Source: Alishewanella longhuensis
GTDB taxonomy: Bacteria > Pseudomonadota > Gammaproteobacteria > Enterobacterales > Alteromonadaceae
Length of the DNA: 64,000 bases
Direction of reading: 5' to 3'
NCBI RefSeq assembly: GCF_014653435.1
Contig: NZ_BNAO01000001.1
Location: forward strand, 593,739-657,738
The notes under the pieces: model-generated
Seen by the model: only the letters and a program-made list of their open reading frames with translations
Told to the model about the DNA's origin: nothing
Database searches by the model: none
Translations under genes and position numbers: made by a program
In this document: positions 18,968 through 25,805 of the stretch, piece by piece
Position numbering within the stretch: position 1 is the stretch's first letter
How the letters are laid out: the number at the start of each line of letters is the position of its first letter

Positions 18968-19375
18968 TTAGGTAAATTTCGGCTGGCGGCTTGTACGCAA
19001 CAAATCCGTTATGATAAACCTAAGTTGCCGGTGCCCAAGCTGCAATTGCACTTTGTCGCCAGCGCACTTACCTAAGATTGCTCTGCCAAGAGGCGAGATC
19101 ACGGCTAATTCTCCTTTGTGTAAATTCGTCGTTGTTTTGGTGAGATTAAGCCAGCACTTACTCCCATCTTCAAGCGCAACCAGCTGCACAGAACAGCCTA
19201 GTGTTGCTCTTAAGCGCTTCCCTGCAAGTGCTCTTTTTTTCGGGCACTCAGTAAGGTAGCTAAATGCTGTTGATAGTTGACGCAAGTTCAATGGCACCCA
19301 GCTGGTAGTAATAAGCCAACGTTGAATATCGCACTTTGACAGGTGTGTTTCCTTGTCAGGTGACAAAAATGACAT
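18968..19375 (-). CDS. GreA/GreB C-terminal-domain-like protein, copy 1
   Basis: 135 aa from the ATG at 19375 (GGAGC upstream); the 22-residue extension of the longest frame lacks a ribosome site. The C-terminal half (about 60-128) has ...HKGELAVISPLGRAILGKCAGDKVQLQL...LRFIITDLL, matching the FKBP-like C-terminal domain of GreA/GreB/Rnk (consensus SPLGRALLGKxxGD). The N-terminal coiled-coil finger that rescues stalled RNA polymerase is absent, so it is Rnk-like. A paralogue lies at 19713-20105 with the same length and a matching W-x-PL segment. Binding to RNA polymerase is an inference. Confidence 0.78.
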   Translation of the reverse strand: MSFLSPDKETHLSKCDIQRWLITTSWVPLNLRQLSTAFSYLTECPKKRALAGKRLRATLGCSVQLVALEDGSKCWLNLTKTTTNLHKGELAVISPLGRAILGKCAGDKVQLQLGHRQLRFIITDLLRTSRQPKFT

Positions 19376-19441
19376 AGCTGCTCCGTTTTTATCAGCATTT
19401 GCAATTAACAAACTCGTGTTTAGGTTATGCTTTTCAAGCAT

Positions 19442-19465
19442 AAAAGGGCTGCCATAGCGCAGCCC
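19442..19465 (-). terminator. Rho-independent terminator between the Gre-like genes
   Basis: Minus strand: GGGCTGC-GCTATG-GCAGCCC followed by TTTTA. It comes directly after the 29-aa ORF and before the start of Gre-like copy 1, so the two Gre-like genes are separate transcription units. Confidence 0.88.
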
Positions 19466-19478
19466 GGTGTGTTCAGCG

Positions 19479-19568
19479 CTATTCTTGTTGCTGACGCTTA
19501 TCCTTTTTTAGCCTGCGTTTTGCTTTAATATCGTGCTGTGGCTTTTTCTTCGCTTTTTCTTTACTCAT
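19479..19568 (-). CDS. Very small, highly basic protein (29 aa)
   Basis: 29 codons from the ATG at 19568 to TAG, with GGAG spaced 7 bp upstream and an intrinsic terminator 14 bp after the stop. Nearly half of the residues are Lys or Arg (it begins MSKEKAKKKP), with no hydrophobic stretch, so it would be an extended nucleic-acid- or ribosome-binding type peptide. It sits between two Gre-like transcription-factor genes. No family can be named with confidence; ribosome site plus terminator argue that it is real. Confidence 0.6.
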   Translation of the reverse strand: MSKEKAKKKPQHDIKAKRRLKKDKRQQQE

Positions 19569-19570
19569 TG

Positions 19571-19675
19571 CTAATCTCCAAACCGATGGCACCTCGGGTC
19601 TGAGGTCGCAGCAGGCTGCAGAGGGTAGATGCCGTTATAAAAGGTGTAAGTTGCTGCGACCAATGATGGCTGCAT
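19571..19675 (-). CDS. Possible 34-aa peptide with a strong ribosome-binding site
   Basis: An ATG at 19675 is preceded by a full AGGAGG (19684-19689) 8 bp upstream. The frame runs 34 codons and stops 2 bp before the ATG of the 29-aa ORF, as in translational coupling. The peptide begins MQPSLVAATYTF and has no recognised domain. A perfect 10-bp inverted repeat (GGTCGCAGCA at 19604-19613, TGCTGCGACC at 19652-19661) lies inside it, so the region could instead be a structured leader for the 29-aa gene. Confidence 0.35.
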   Translation of the reverse strand: MQPSLVAATYTFYNGIYPLQPAATSDPRCHRFGD

Positions 19676-19712
19676 GGCGTGATCCTCCTCTTTTATGCAA
19701 TCAGCTATGCAA

Positions 19713-20105
19713 TCAGCGATGTTGGTAAGAAGTTAATATGTCACCAACAATAAACCGCAGGGTGCGCCGAAACAGTTGCACCTGCACTAAATCGCCACAG
19801 GTTTTACCCAGTAAGGCTTGCCCCAAAGGCGACCATATCGACAGTTCTCCGCGGCAAATCCCGGTCTTATGACGATGACTAAGCGTGAGCCAACAGCTTG
19901 TTTCTGTCGGAACGGCGATCAATTGCACTGAAGTACCAGGCAAAACCTGTTGCACAGTATCGTTAGCTTGCTTAAATCGGGGGCTGATCGTTTGCGTTAA
20001 GGTTGCGGGTTTTAAACCTGCGCGCAAAGGGAACCAACTGGCACAGAGTAAATAGCGTTCTAATCTAGACAATGGAAAATCTCTCAGCACATGACGATTG
20101 GACAT
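19713..20105 (-). CDS. GreA/GreB C-terminal-domain-like protein, copy 2
   Basis: 130 aa from the ATG at 20105 (GGAGAG 4 bp upstream; the GTG at 20117 is rejected because that sequence is then coding). The C-terminal half has CRGELSIWSPLGQALLGKTCGDLVQVQL...LRFIVGDIL, the Gre/Rnk-type FKBP-like domain. The N-terminus (about 1-40, SRLERYLLCASWFPLRAGL) resembles copy 1 and is not the Gre coiled coil. It is probably the first gene of a unit that continues into the two very small ORFs and ends at 19442. Rnk-like regulator is the best guess. Confidence 0.78.
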   Translation of the reverse strand: MSNRHVLRDFPLSRLERYLLCASWFPLRAGLKPATLTQTISPRFKQANDTVQQVLPGTSVQLIAVPTETSCWLTLSHRHKTGICRGELSIWSPLGQALLGKTCGDLVQVQLFRRTLRFIVGDILTSYQHR

Positions 20106-20401
20106 CGTGCTCTCCACAAATTTTGCAGTTAATGAATGTAAATACGAGACAAATTCCGGATACGGCAGCGCGCACCCGGCTTAACGCTGGAAGGCGGGGG
20201 CAGAACTCTTAAAAATTAACCTGTGTACTGATAACACCTGGGCTTGACTCCAAACGAGAGATTGGTCGTTGTTCGCAACAACAGGGGCACCATAGCCAAA
20301 GTTACAGGCAAAAGCAAATGTATCTGCTTTGTTTAAAAATTGGACATATATTAAGGTTGATGATACTTTTTATTTAGCATGTTAAATGTAAGGAAATTGT
20401 T

Positions 20402-21337
20402 ATGAATAAGGCTAAAGTTTTTATATCGGGTTGTTTTCTACTCGCTTCATTTGCAGCCTTCACACAGACAGAAAGTAGCAGTGACTTCTGTGAAGCTGCA
20501 CAATGCCAATCTGATTTCGCTAAGCTGGAACGTTTTGCACGTTATGGTAGCGGCGAAGCGGCTACTTTTGTAGCGTTAGCTTATGCAACAGGAGAAGGTG
20601 TTGAGCAAGATTTAGCTAAAGCGCGGCGTAACATTCGACAGGCTGCCCGTTGGCGTGAACCCATGGGAATGCATCAACTCGCCATTTGGTTAAGAGCGGG
20701 TGTTGTGGTGCCGCAAGATGTTGCAAAAGCAGATGTATGGTTAGATCGAGCTGTTGCCGCGGGTTATACCCCTGCTATGTATGATAAAGCACGGTTATTA
20801 TTGGCGCAAAATGACGTCGAACTAGATGCTATAGCGGTGGCATTGTTAGAGCAAGCCGTGACTAAGCATTATTTACCTGCAACTTACCTATTGGCTCAGC
20901 TTTATGTATCGGGGATTGGGGTAGACTCTGATCTGGCACGTGCAGCAGAACTCTACAAGGCGGCAGCGTTAAGAGACTACGAAGATGCTCGTGCGCAAGC
21001 GAATGGTATCTTGGCCATGTTAACCGAACTTGAAACAGAAGAGCCTGCTTTACAACAAGCGATTCAAAGTACCCTAATGAGTTTAAGGGAGTTAAATGAT
21101 ATTGAGGTCATTCAAGTTCATGGCCGGCAATTTAATCCTGGTAATGCCTTGAGTAATATTGTGACTTCTTTAGCTCAGTCAGGACGCTATTACCTTGGTA
21201 ATACCGGTTCACGTATCCCAGGTAACCTTTGCGGTCGGGGCACAGCAATGTGCACAGTTGCATACGAATACAACAGAGAAGTGAATTCCGCTTCTGCTAA
21301 TTCCGTTTCAGATGTAATTAGATTAAGTAATTTCTAG
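20402..21337 (+). CDS. Sel1-repeat (TPR-like) periplasmic protein
   Basis: 311 aa. Signal peptide about 1-22. Sel1-like repeats of 36-ish residues cover about 45-210: GSGEAATFVALAYATGEGVEQDLAKARR, MGMHQLAIWLRAGVVVPQDVAKADVWLDRA, and LPATYLLAQLYVSGIGVDSDLARAAELYKAAA. A C-terminal tail (about 235-311) has four cysteines in the full protein plus a CGRGTAMC pair. Sel1 proteins act as scaffolds for protein interactions in the envelope. AAGGAAA upstream supports the start. The upstream 296-bp spacer has no further gene. Confidence 0.82.
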   Translation: MNKAKVFISGCFLLASFAAFTQTESSSDFCEAAQCQSDFAKLERFARYGSGEAATFVALAYATGEGVEQDLAKARRNIRQAARWREPMGMHQLAIWLRAGVVVPQDVAKADVWLDRAVAAGYTPAMYDKARLLLAQNDVELDAIAVALLEQAVTKHYLPATYLLAQLYVSGIGVDSDLARAAELYKAAALRDYEDARAQANGILAMLTELETEEPALQQAIQSTLMSLRELNDIEVIQVHGRQFNPGNALSNIVTSLAQSGRYYLGNTGSRIPGNLCGRGTAMCTVAYEYNREVNSASANSVSDVIRLSNF

Positions 21338-21364
21338 TAAGTTAATCGAGTTCTTAAATATTGC

Positions 21365-21400
21365 AAAAAAAGCTATTCAGCAAATGTGAGTAGCTTTTTT
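21365..21400 (+). terminator. Rho-independent terminator of the Sel1 gene
   Basis: AGCTATTCA pairs with TGAGTAGCT (one T-G wobble) around a GCAAATG loop, flanked by AAAAA and TTTTTT, which extends the stem. It lies about 28 bp past the stop. Confidence 0.88.
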
Positions 21401-21486
21401 ATTTTATAACGAAGTTGCTGGAGAATTATTAGCGTTTACTTGTATTTAGATGATCAGTAGCGAGGTTTAATAACCATCTAGGATCC

Positions 21487-21511
21487 GGCTAATGAATGCT
21501 ATTAGCCTTTT
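21487..21511 (+). terminator. Orphan terminator-like hairpin in a 489-bp gene-free stretch
   Basis: GGCTAAT-GAATGCT-ATTAGCC followed by TTTT, with no gene directly upstream on the plus strand. The surrounding 21401-21826 is AT-rich and shows no ORF with a ribosome site apart from the start of the next gene. The hairpin could end a short unrecognised RNA or be read-through insurance for the Sel1 gene. Confidence 0.4.
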
Positions 21512-21826
21512 AGTAGTTAATGCGTAGTTGGAGAAAGCACTTTCTAATAGTGTTGCTCACTAGAATTTTGTAGCTTTGTTACATTTTCTGGCTGTGTTAA
21601 ATTTCCGTTTTAGTTAGGAAATATCATATCGGAGAGGTCTGCTTTTATTTATGCTTATGATTTTTAAGTGTTAAATTTTTTAGTTGCGTAATCTGGTTAT
21701 AGGTGAATTTTATTAATTTATTCGATTATTTCTTCTCGTTTGTCACTTTATAACGAATCTTGTAAATTTATTACGTGGCCAGTGAGTAGCGGCGCACAGA
21801 AAATAATTTTGCAGGAGAGACCAGAC

Positions 21827-22351
21827 ATGACCAATTCAACTCGTAAATTCATTACCAGCTTGGCGGTAGTATTGTTGTCGTCAAGTCCATTGCTCGCTTC
21901 TGCTGCGGGTAGTGGTTATAAAATGGCGCTAATTGAGGATGCGCCGGGCGCTGAATATATCAAGGTCGGGCAATTCGCCGATGCGATAACCCTGGCACAA
22001 GGCGCGAATGCAACAAAGACTGAACCTTTTTACCGCCAGGTAAGCCTGTGTGTATCATACAGCAGCACGGCTCAGTTCGGCTTAGCAGAGACTGCGTGTA
22101 ATGACGCTGTGCAGCTTGCCGCTGCGTTACAGGCTATACCTCGCTCGGCTAAACGTGAAATGCGTGCTCTGGCGTTAAACAATCGTGGTGTGATGAATTT
22201 GATAGCAGGTGACAAAGTTGCTGCGCTACAAGATTTTATGCAGGCGGTACGTTTGGATAATTCAGAACTGACACTGGCCAATCTTGAGCGTTTAACCGTG
22301 AGTATTAACGGCACTGAAGTACAGGAAATTGCGCTGCAAGCTGCAGAGTAA
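21827..22351 (+). CDS. Small secreted TPR-like protein
   Basis: 174 aa from the ATG at 21827 (AGGAGAG upstream, signal peptide follows directly); the 29 codons of the longer frame are untranslated leader. Signal peptide about 1-28 (cut after ASA). The mature part is helical with two TPR-like segments (about 60-95 and 103-145: ALALNNRGVMNLIAGDKVAALQDFMQAVRLDN) and one disulfide candidate pair (C62/C74 region, LCVSYSST...TACNDAV). Function unknown. It has its own terminator. Confidence 0.72.
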   Translation: MTNSTRKFITSLAVVLLSSSPLLASAAGSGYKMALIEDAPGAEYIKVGQFADAITLAQGANATKTEPFYRQVSLCVSYSSTAQFGLAETACNDAVQLAAALQAIPRSAKREMRALALNNRGVMNLIAGDKVAALQDFMQAVRLDNSELTLANLERLTVSINGTEVQEIALQAAE

Positions 22352-22376
22352 TCGAATGTAATAGTAATTTAATAAC

Positions 22377-22405
22377 AAAACGCCTGGCTTAGCTGGGCGT
22401 TTTTA
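22377..22405 (+). terminator. Rho-independent terminator
   Basis: AAAACGCC pairs with GGCGTTTT around an 11-nt loop, followed by TTATTATT. It lies 25 bp past the TPR-like gene. Confidence 0.85.
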
Positions 22406-22548
22406 TTATTAATCTTGCCGCAACTTCTATGGAAAAGTCGGGTCACGTTCAATTCTACTAAGTTTGCCGGGCTAGGGTTACCTTGTTTAGACGAAAGCGG
22501 CACGTTAAGCTGGTGTACTAATCGACCGGAAAACGAAGTAGCGGCAAG

Positions 22549-23448
22549 ATGATTGAATTAAAACACTTAAAAACGCTCAGTATGCTGGCGCAAAGTGGTA
22601 GCTTACAGGCAACGGCCGAACAGCTGTTTGTGACGCAATCAGCGTTATCACATCAGTTAAAGCAGCTAGAGCAACGTTTGGGTACCAGCCTATTTGAGCG
22701 TAAATCGCAGCCGGTGCGTTTTACTGCTGCCGGGCAAGAATTACTGGCCTTAGCGCAGCGGGTATTGCCAGATGTGGTCAACACCACCCGGCGCGTGCTG
22801 GCAGAGCAGCAAAGCCGGGCAGAGTTAGTGTTGTCGGTGGAATGTCATGCCTGTTTTCATTGGTTATTGCCAGCGGTGCGGGCCTTTAAACAACAATTCC
22901 CGGCACTGGATATGCAGTTTAGCGCTGACATTGAGCATGATGCGGTAACCGCCTTACTAAAGGGAGATTTGGATTTAGTACTCACCACCGATCTACGCAG
23001 TGAGGCACAATTGGTGGTGCAACCGTTGTTTGAACTGGAACTCGTGTTATTGCTTAGCCCGGAGCATCCTTTGGCGGCTGCCGACTATATTCAGCCGGCA
23101 CAGCTAGAAAACGCCACCATATTGAGTTACCCAATACCAGAAGAGCGGCAGGATTTATTCCGCATTTTTTTAAAAGACACAGCCTTTCATGGCCGGGTGC
23201 GGCATGTGGCGCAAGGTAGTCAAATTGTGCAACTGGTTGCCGCCGGGCAGGGTATTGCTGCCTTACCACGTTGGATGGCGCAGCCTTATGATAGCCAGGG
23301 GCTATTGCTGACTAAGGCTTTGGGAGCAACAGGCTTATGGAGGCCGATGTACTTATTACACCGGCCTGACAGTAAACAACAGCATGCATTGCGCGATTTT
23401 GCCAAGCAGTTGCAACAAGCGGCTCCCTGCTCTACTCGGCTGTTATAG
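22549..23448 (+). CDS. metR: LysR-type regulator MetR
   Basis: 299 aa LysR-family regulator that uses homocysteine as co-regulator to control methionine genes. Identification rests on close resemblance to E. coli MetR: start MIELKHLKTL, the HTH TQSALSHQLKQLEQRLG at about 29-45, FERKSQPVRFT, VECHACFHWL and VAAGQGIAALPRW. The ribosome site is poor (GGCAAG directly before the ATG) and lies in the 3' copy of a 10-bp inverted repeat whose 5' copy (ATCTTGCCGC) is at 22412-22421. No metE is adjacent, unlike the E. coli arrangement. Its 3' end overlaps the convergent gene by 6 bp. Confidence 0.9.
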   Translation: MIELKHLKTLSMLAQSGSLQATAEQLFVTQSALSHQLKQLEQRLGTSLFERKSQPVRFTAAGQELLALAQRVLPDVVNTTRRVLAEQQSRAELVLSVECHACFHWLLPAVRAFKQQFPALDMQFSADIEHDAVTALLKGDLDLVLTTDLRSEAQLVVQPLFELELVLLLSPEHPLAAADYIQPAQLENATILSYPIPEERQDLFRIFLKDTAFHGRVRHVAQGSQIVQLVAAGQGIAALPRWMAQPYDSQGLLLTKALGATGLWRPMYLLHRPDSKQQHALRDFAKQLQQAAPCSTRLL

Positions 23449-23934
23449 CAAATAGGTACTGCCATCTTTAGCGGTAAAGGTTTTATCACCGCGGCTGCGG
23501 CAACTTACCTGGCGGCCTGTGACTAAACTAAACCAGCTGCACTCTGGCTCGGTGGTTTGTAGTTGAATATCATCAATACCTGCCGCATCTCTGCTGCCTT
23601 GTTCACCGCCTTTGTTCAAAATCAGTTCTACATGCCGCCCCTGGTTTTGCAAAAGCAGCGCTTCAGGTGCTTCGCGATGGCCCGTTAAGCCAATAAATTG
23701 GCTGGGATCGGCCAAACCACTGGTGCTACCATCGGCAAAAAATGCCAGTAGCTGCTGGTAGTAAACGACATAACTGGCTACCGCCTGATGAGAACCCCGC
23801 GCTAACGGAAAGGTTTTATCTAAAAAGCCTTTGGAGTAATCCATAATTTGTCTTACATGGCTTTCGTTCAGCTGATTAATCATATTAATTTCGTGCTGAA
23901 TCTGCAGTTGTTGTGGGTTCGCTAATGTCGTCAT
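23443..23934 (-). CDS. Stand-alone malate synthase G alpha/beta insertion-domain protein
   Basis: 163 aa from the ATG at 23934 (GAGGAAG upstream). The segment FLDKTFPLARGSH..V, then DGSTSGLADPSQFIGLTGH, then APEALLLQNQGRHVEL, then DAAGIDDIQLQ and DKTFTAKDGSTYLL follows, in order, the region of malate synthase G (GlcB) before the catalytic barrel strand RSLMFVRN. The catalytic barrel and its Arg, Glu and Asp residues are absent, so it cannot be a malate synthase. It has an intact frame, ribosome site and stop. A regulatory or acyl-CoA-related role next to the DUF3612 regulator is inference. Confidence 0.7.
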   Translation of the reverse strand: MTTLANPQQLQIQHEINMINQLNESHVRQIMDYSKGFLDKTFPLARGSHQAVASYVVYYQQLLAFFADGSTSGLADPSQFIGLTGHREAPEALLLQNQGRHVELILNKGGEQGSRDAAGIDDIQLQTTEPECSWFSLVTGRQVSCRSRGDKTFTAKDGSTYLL

Positions 23935-23990
23935 CTTATCTTCCTCATCGGGTAGGGTAATCAATGGCCTCTGATAAGGCTTCTTCCTCT

Positions 23991-24149
23991 ATGCCTTTCG
24001 TCTTTCAAAATGCACGGGTGTTGGCTGCTCCCGTGAACTGGAGTGCCAGCTCAGCCCAATCACTTAGAACAACTAAGCTCATGTGGGTCGGACTGGCGTT
24101 CAAGTTCACGGTCTTGCCGCCTACGTGCATTTCGAAATCCATTGGGCAT
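23991..24149. repeat. 159-bp imperfect palindrome (MITE-like or structured element)
   Basis: The left arm from ATGCC (23991) mirrors the right arm ending GGCAT (24149). Matching blocks are TTTC(A/G)AAATGCACG, CCGTGAACT, GCCAG, CCCA and CTTAG, centred on CTTAG-AACAA-CTAAG at 24070. About three quarters of positions match in the central arms. It fills the 343-bp spacer between the malate-synthase-G-like gene and the DUF3612 regulator. No transposase or target duplication is visible. Confidence 0.6.
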
Positions 24150-24241
24150 AAAAAGTGTTTGTGTGCATTTCCTTTGTCAGGTTTTCGGCGATAGCTTTTG
24201 CTATTGCTTGAAAACTAGTCTAGATTAAATTTCAGCATAAT

Positions 24242-24275
24242 TTCACAATAAAAATTTTACAGTGTGAATTTTACA
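24242..24275. promoter_or_regulatory. Repeat cluster upstream of the DUF3612 regulator, possible operator
   Basis: TTTTACA occurs twice (24255 and 24269, 14 bp apart), and TTCACA at 24242-24247 mirrors TGTGAA at 24263-24268. The cluster abuts the start codon, leaving no Shine-Dalgarno sequence. Autoregulatory binding is an inference. Confidence 0.35.
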
Positions 24276-24277
24276 AA

Positions 24278-25780
24278 ATGAAAATAAACAAAAGCCTGCT
24301 ACGTAAGTCACATTTTCTTGGTACTAAGATAAGAAACCTGAGAAAACGTAATAACTTAACTATTGAAGACTTATCTACTCGCTGTGTGCGCCTCAACCCC
24401 GAAGCTGCACCCTCGGTGTCTTACTTATCGATGATCGAACGTGGCAAACGGGTACCCAGTGTCGAGATGTTGGAGGTGATTGCCCAGGTTTTTCAAAAAG
24501 AACTGGATTGGTTTTTAGATGCCGAAGCCGAAGAACAAGATTTAGTCTTACCGAAGAATAGCAAAGGTGGCCTAAACGGCATGCCGCTAGAACCTGGCTT
24601 TTTGTTTAGCACGGATATTTTACAAATTGCTATCCCGGAGTTGCTGGCGCAAACCGGCACCAGTGGTAGGCAGTTTGCCCAGTTATTAATTCGGGCGCAT
24701 CAGGAGCATCATCAAAACCATTTTCCGGAATTGGAGCGAGCCGCTGAAGAGATCGGGTTAAAGCGCTTACCCTTATCGGTAGAAGATTTACTGCAAATCG
24801 CCAAACAGCTGGGTTTAACCATTCGCTGGTATGACGAGGCACCGCGGGAAATTTTAGATGAGTTAGGGGTAATATCACAAAATATTGGCACGTCCTATTT
24901 TACCCCGCCCAAAACACTGTATTTAAACCACATTTTGCAGCAGTGGCCAACGCGTTTGAAATATGAATTAGCGGTGCATATTGGTCATGCGGTACTGCAC
25001 AATAAAGACGGGGTAAAAAGCTCGATGGCGGTAGGCGGCGCGCATGATGATATTTTTGCCGACACCGGTAATATGGCGCCGCAGGATATTTTGCATGCCT
25101 GGCGTGATTTTGAGTCCAGCTTTTTTGCTGGTGCCTTGCTTTGCCCAAAACAAGCGTTCCGACAGTTATTAGAGCGGCGTGGCTATGAAATCGCCAGCCA
25201 TTTACAGGCTGAGGTTTCAGCATCTGTCGCAATGCGGCGAATGACCGCGGTATCGCCTTACCCACACTGGCATTATTTTGATGCTTATAGCCCCGGTAAA
25301 CTAAAGGCGGTATACCGCGGTAATGGTATTCCACTGCCTTGGGGCAATATGCGGCAGGTGACTGATCCTTGTCAGCACTGGGCAGTATTTCGGATGTTCG
25401 ATGTAAAAGATGCGGGCAGTTCAGCACAGCTTTCTTTACTGGATGTAAATGGTGAACCCAGAATTTATTGCTGTGAGTCGACTAAGGTCAAAGATTTAGC
25501 GGGTAATAACCATGTATTATGTGCCGGTATTGATTTAAATCCGGCTATAGCAGCGCAGGGCATTGATGCTGCCAGTCTGGCTATGGAGATGAAAGCGCGC
25601 TGTATTCAATACGGTGGCGCGGCGAGCGTGCCGCAAAGTATTCAAAGTACCTTAAAACGGGTAGCCAATATTTTAAATATTAATTGGGTGAGTCGCAGTA
25701 TGAGTAAGCCTGCACAACTTATTTGTGCCAGAGGTGGTAGTTGTCCAAGATCGCCAAGCTGCTATAAATGTTCAGATTAA
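24278..25780 (+). CDS. XRE-family regulator with DUF3612 domain (ScfR-like)
   Basis: 500 aa. HTH_XRE domain at about 13-75 (KIRNLRKRNNLTIEDLSTRC, SYLSMIERGKRVPSVEMLEVI). The long C-terminal region is DUF3612, related in layout to short-chain fatty acyl-CoA regulators, with an IrrE/ImmA-like stretch (YELAVHIGHAVLH, about 228-240) that lacks a full HExxH. Four cysteines close the protein (C483, C489, C495, C498), suggesting a metal or Fe-S site. Related genes often adjoin aceA/aceB in Vibrio and Shewanella. It has no clear ribosome site and may be leaderless. PPK2 follows 25 bp downstream. Confidence 0.82.
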   Translation: MKINKSLLRKSHFLGTKIRNLRKRNNLTIEDLSTRCVRLNPEAAPSVSYLSMIERGKRVPSVEMLEVIAQVFQKELDWFLDAEAEEQDLVLPKNSKGGLNGMPLEPGFLFSTDILQIAIPELLAQTGTSGRQFAQLLIRAHQEHHQNHFPELERAAEEIGLKRLPLSVEDLLQIAKQLGLTIRWYDEAPREILDELGVISQNIGTSYFTPPKTLYLNHILQQWPTRLKYELAVHIGHAVLHNKDGVKSSMAVGGAHDDIFADTGNMAPQDILHAWRDFESSFFAGALLCPKQAFRQLLERRGYEIASHLQAEVSASVAMRRMTAVSPYPHWHYFDAYSPGKLKAVYRGNGIPLPWGNMRQVTDPCQHWAVFRMFDVKDAGSSAQLSLLDVNGEPRIYCCESTKVKDLAGNNHVLCAGIDLNPAIAAQGIDAASLAMEMKARCIQYGGAASVPQSIQSTLKRVANILNINWVSRSMSKPAQLICARGGSCPRSPSCYKCSD

Positions 25781-25805
25781 CACCCAAGCGAATGATGGAG
25801 TAGGC

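Noticed and set aside
23991-24149. Integron attC site
   Set aside because: The palindrome lacks the terminal core sites (RYYYAAC / GTTRRRY), has no neighbouring integrase or cassette array, and is longer than usual attC sites.
23964-24194. 76-aa plus-strand ORF in the divergent spacer
   Set aside because: It overlaps the 159-bp palindrome, lacks a ribosome site and resembles no family; the palindrome explains its openness.
24900-25427. 175-aa minus-strand ORF over the DUF3612 gene
   Set aside because: Antisense shadow; no start signal and no domain, while the plus frame has an HTH and Cys cluster.
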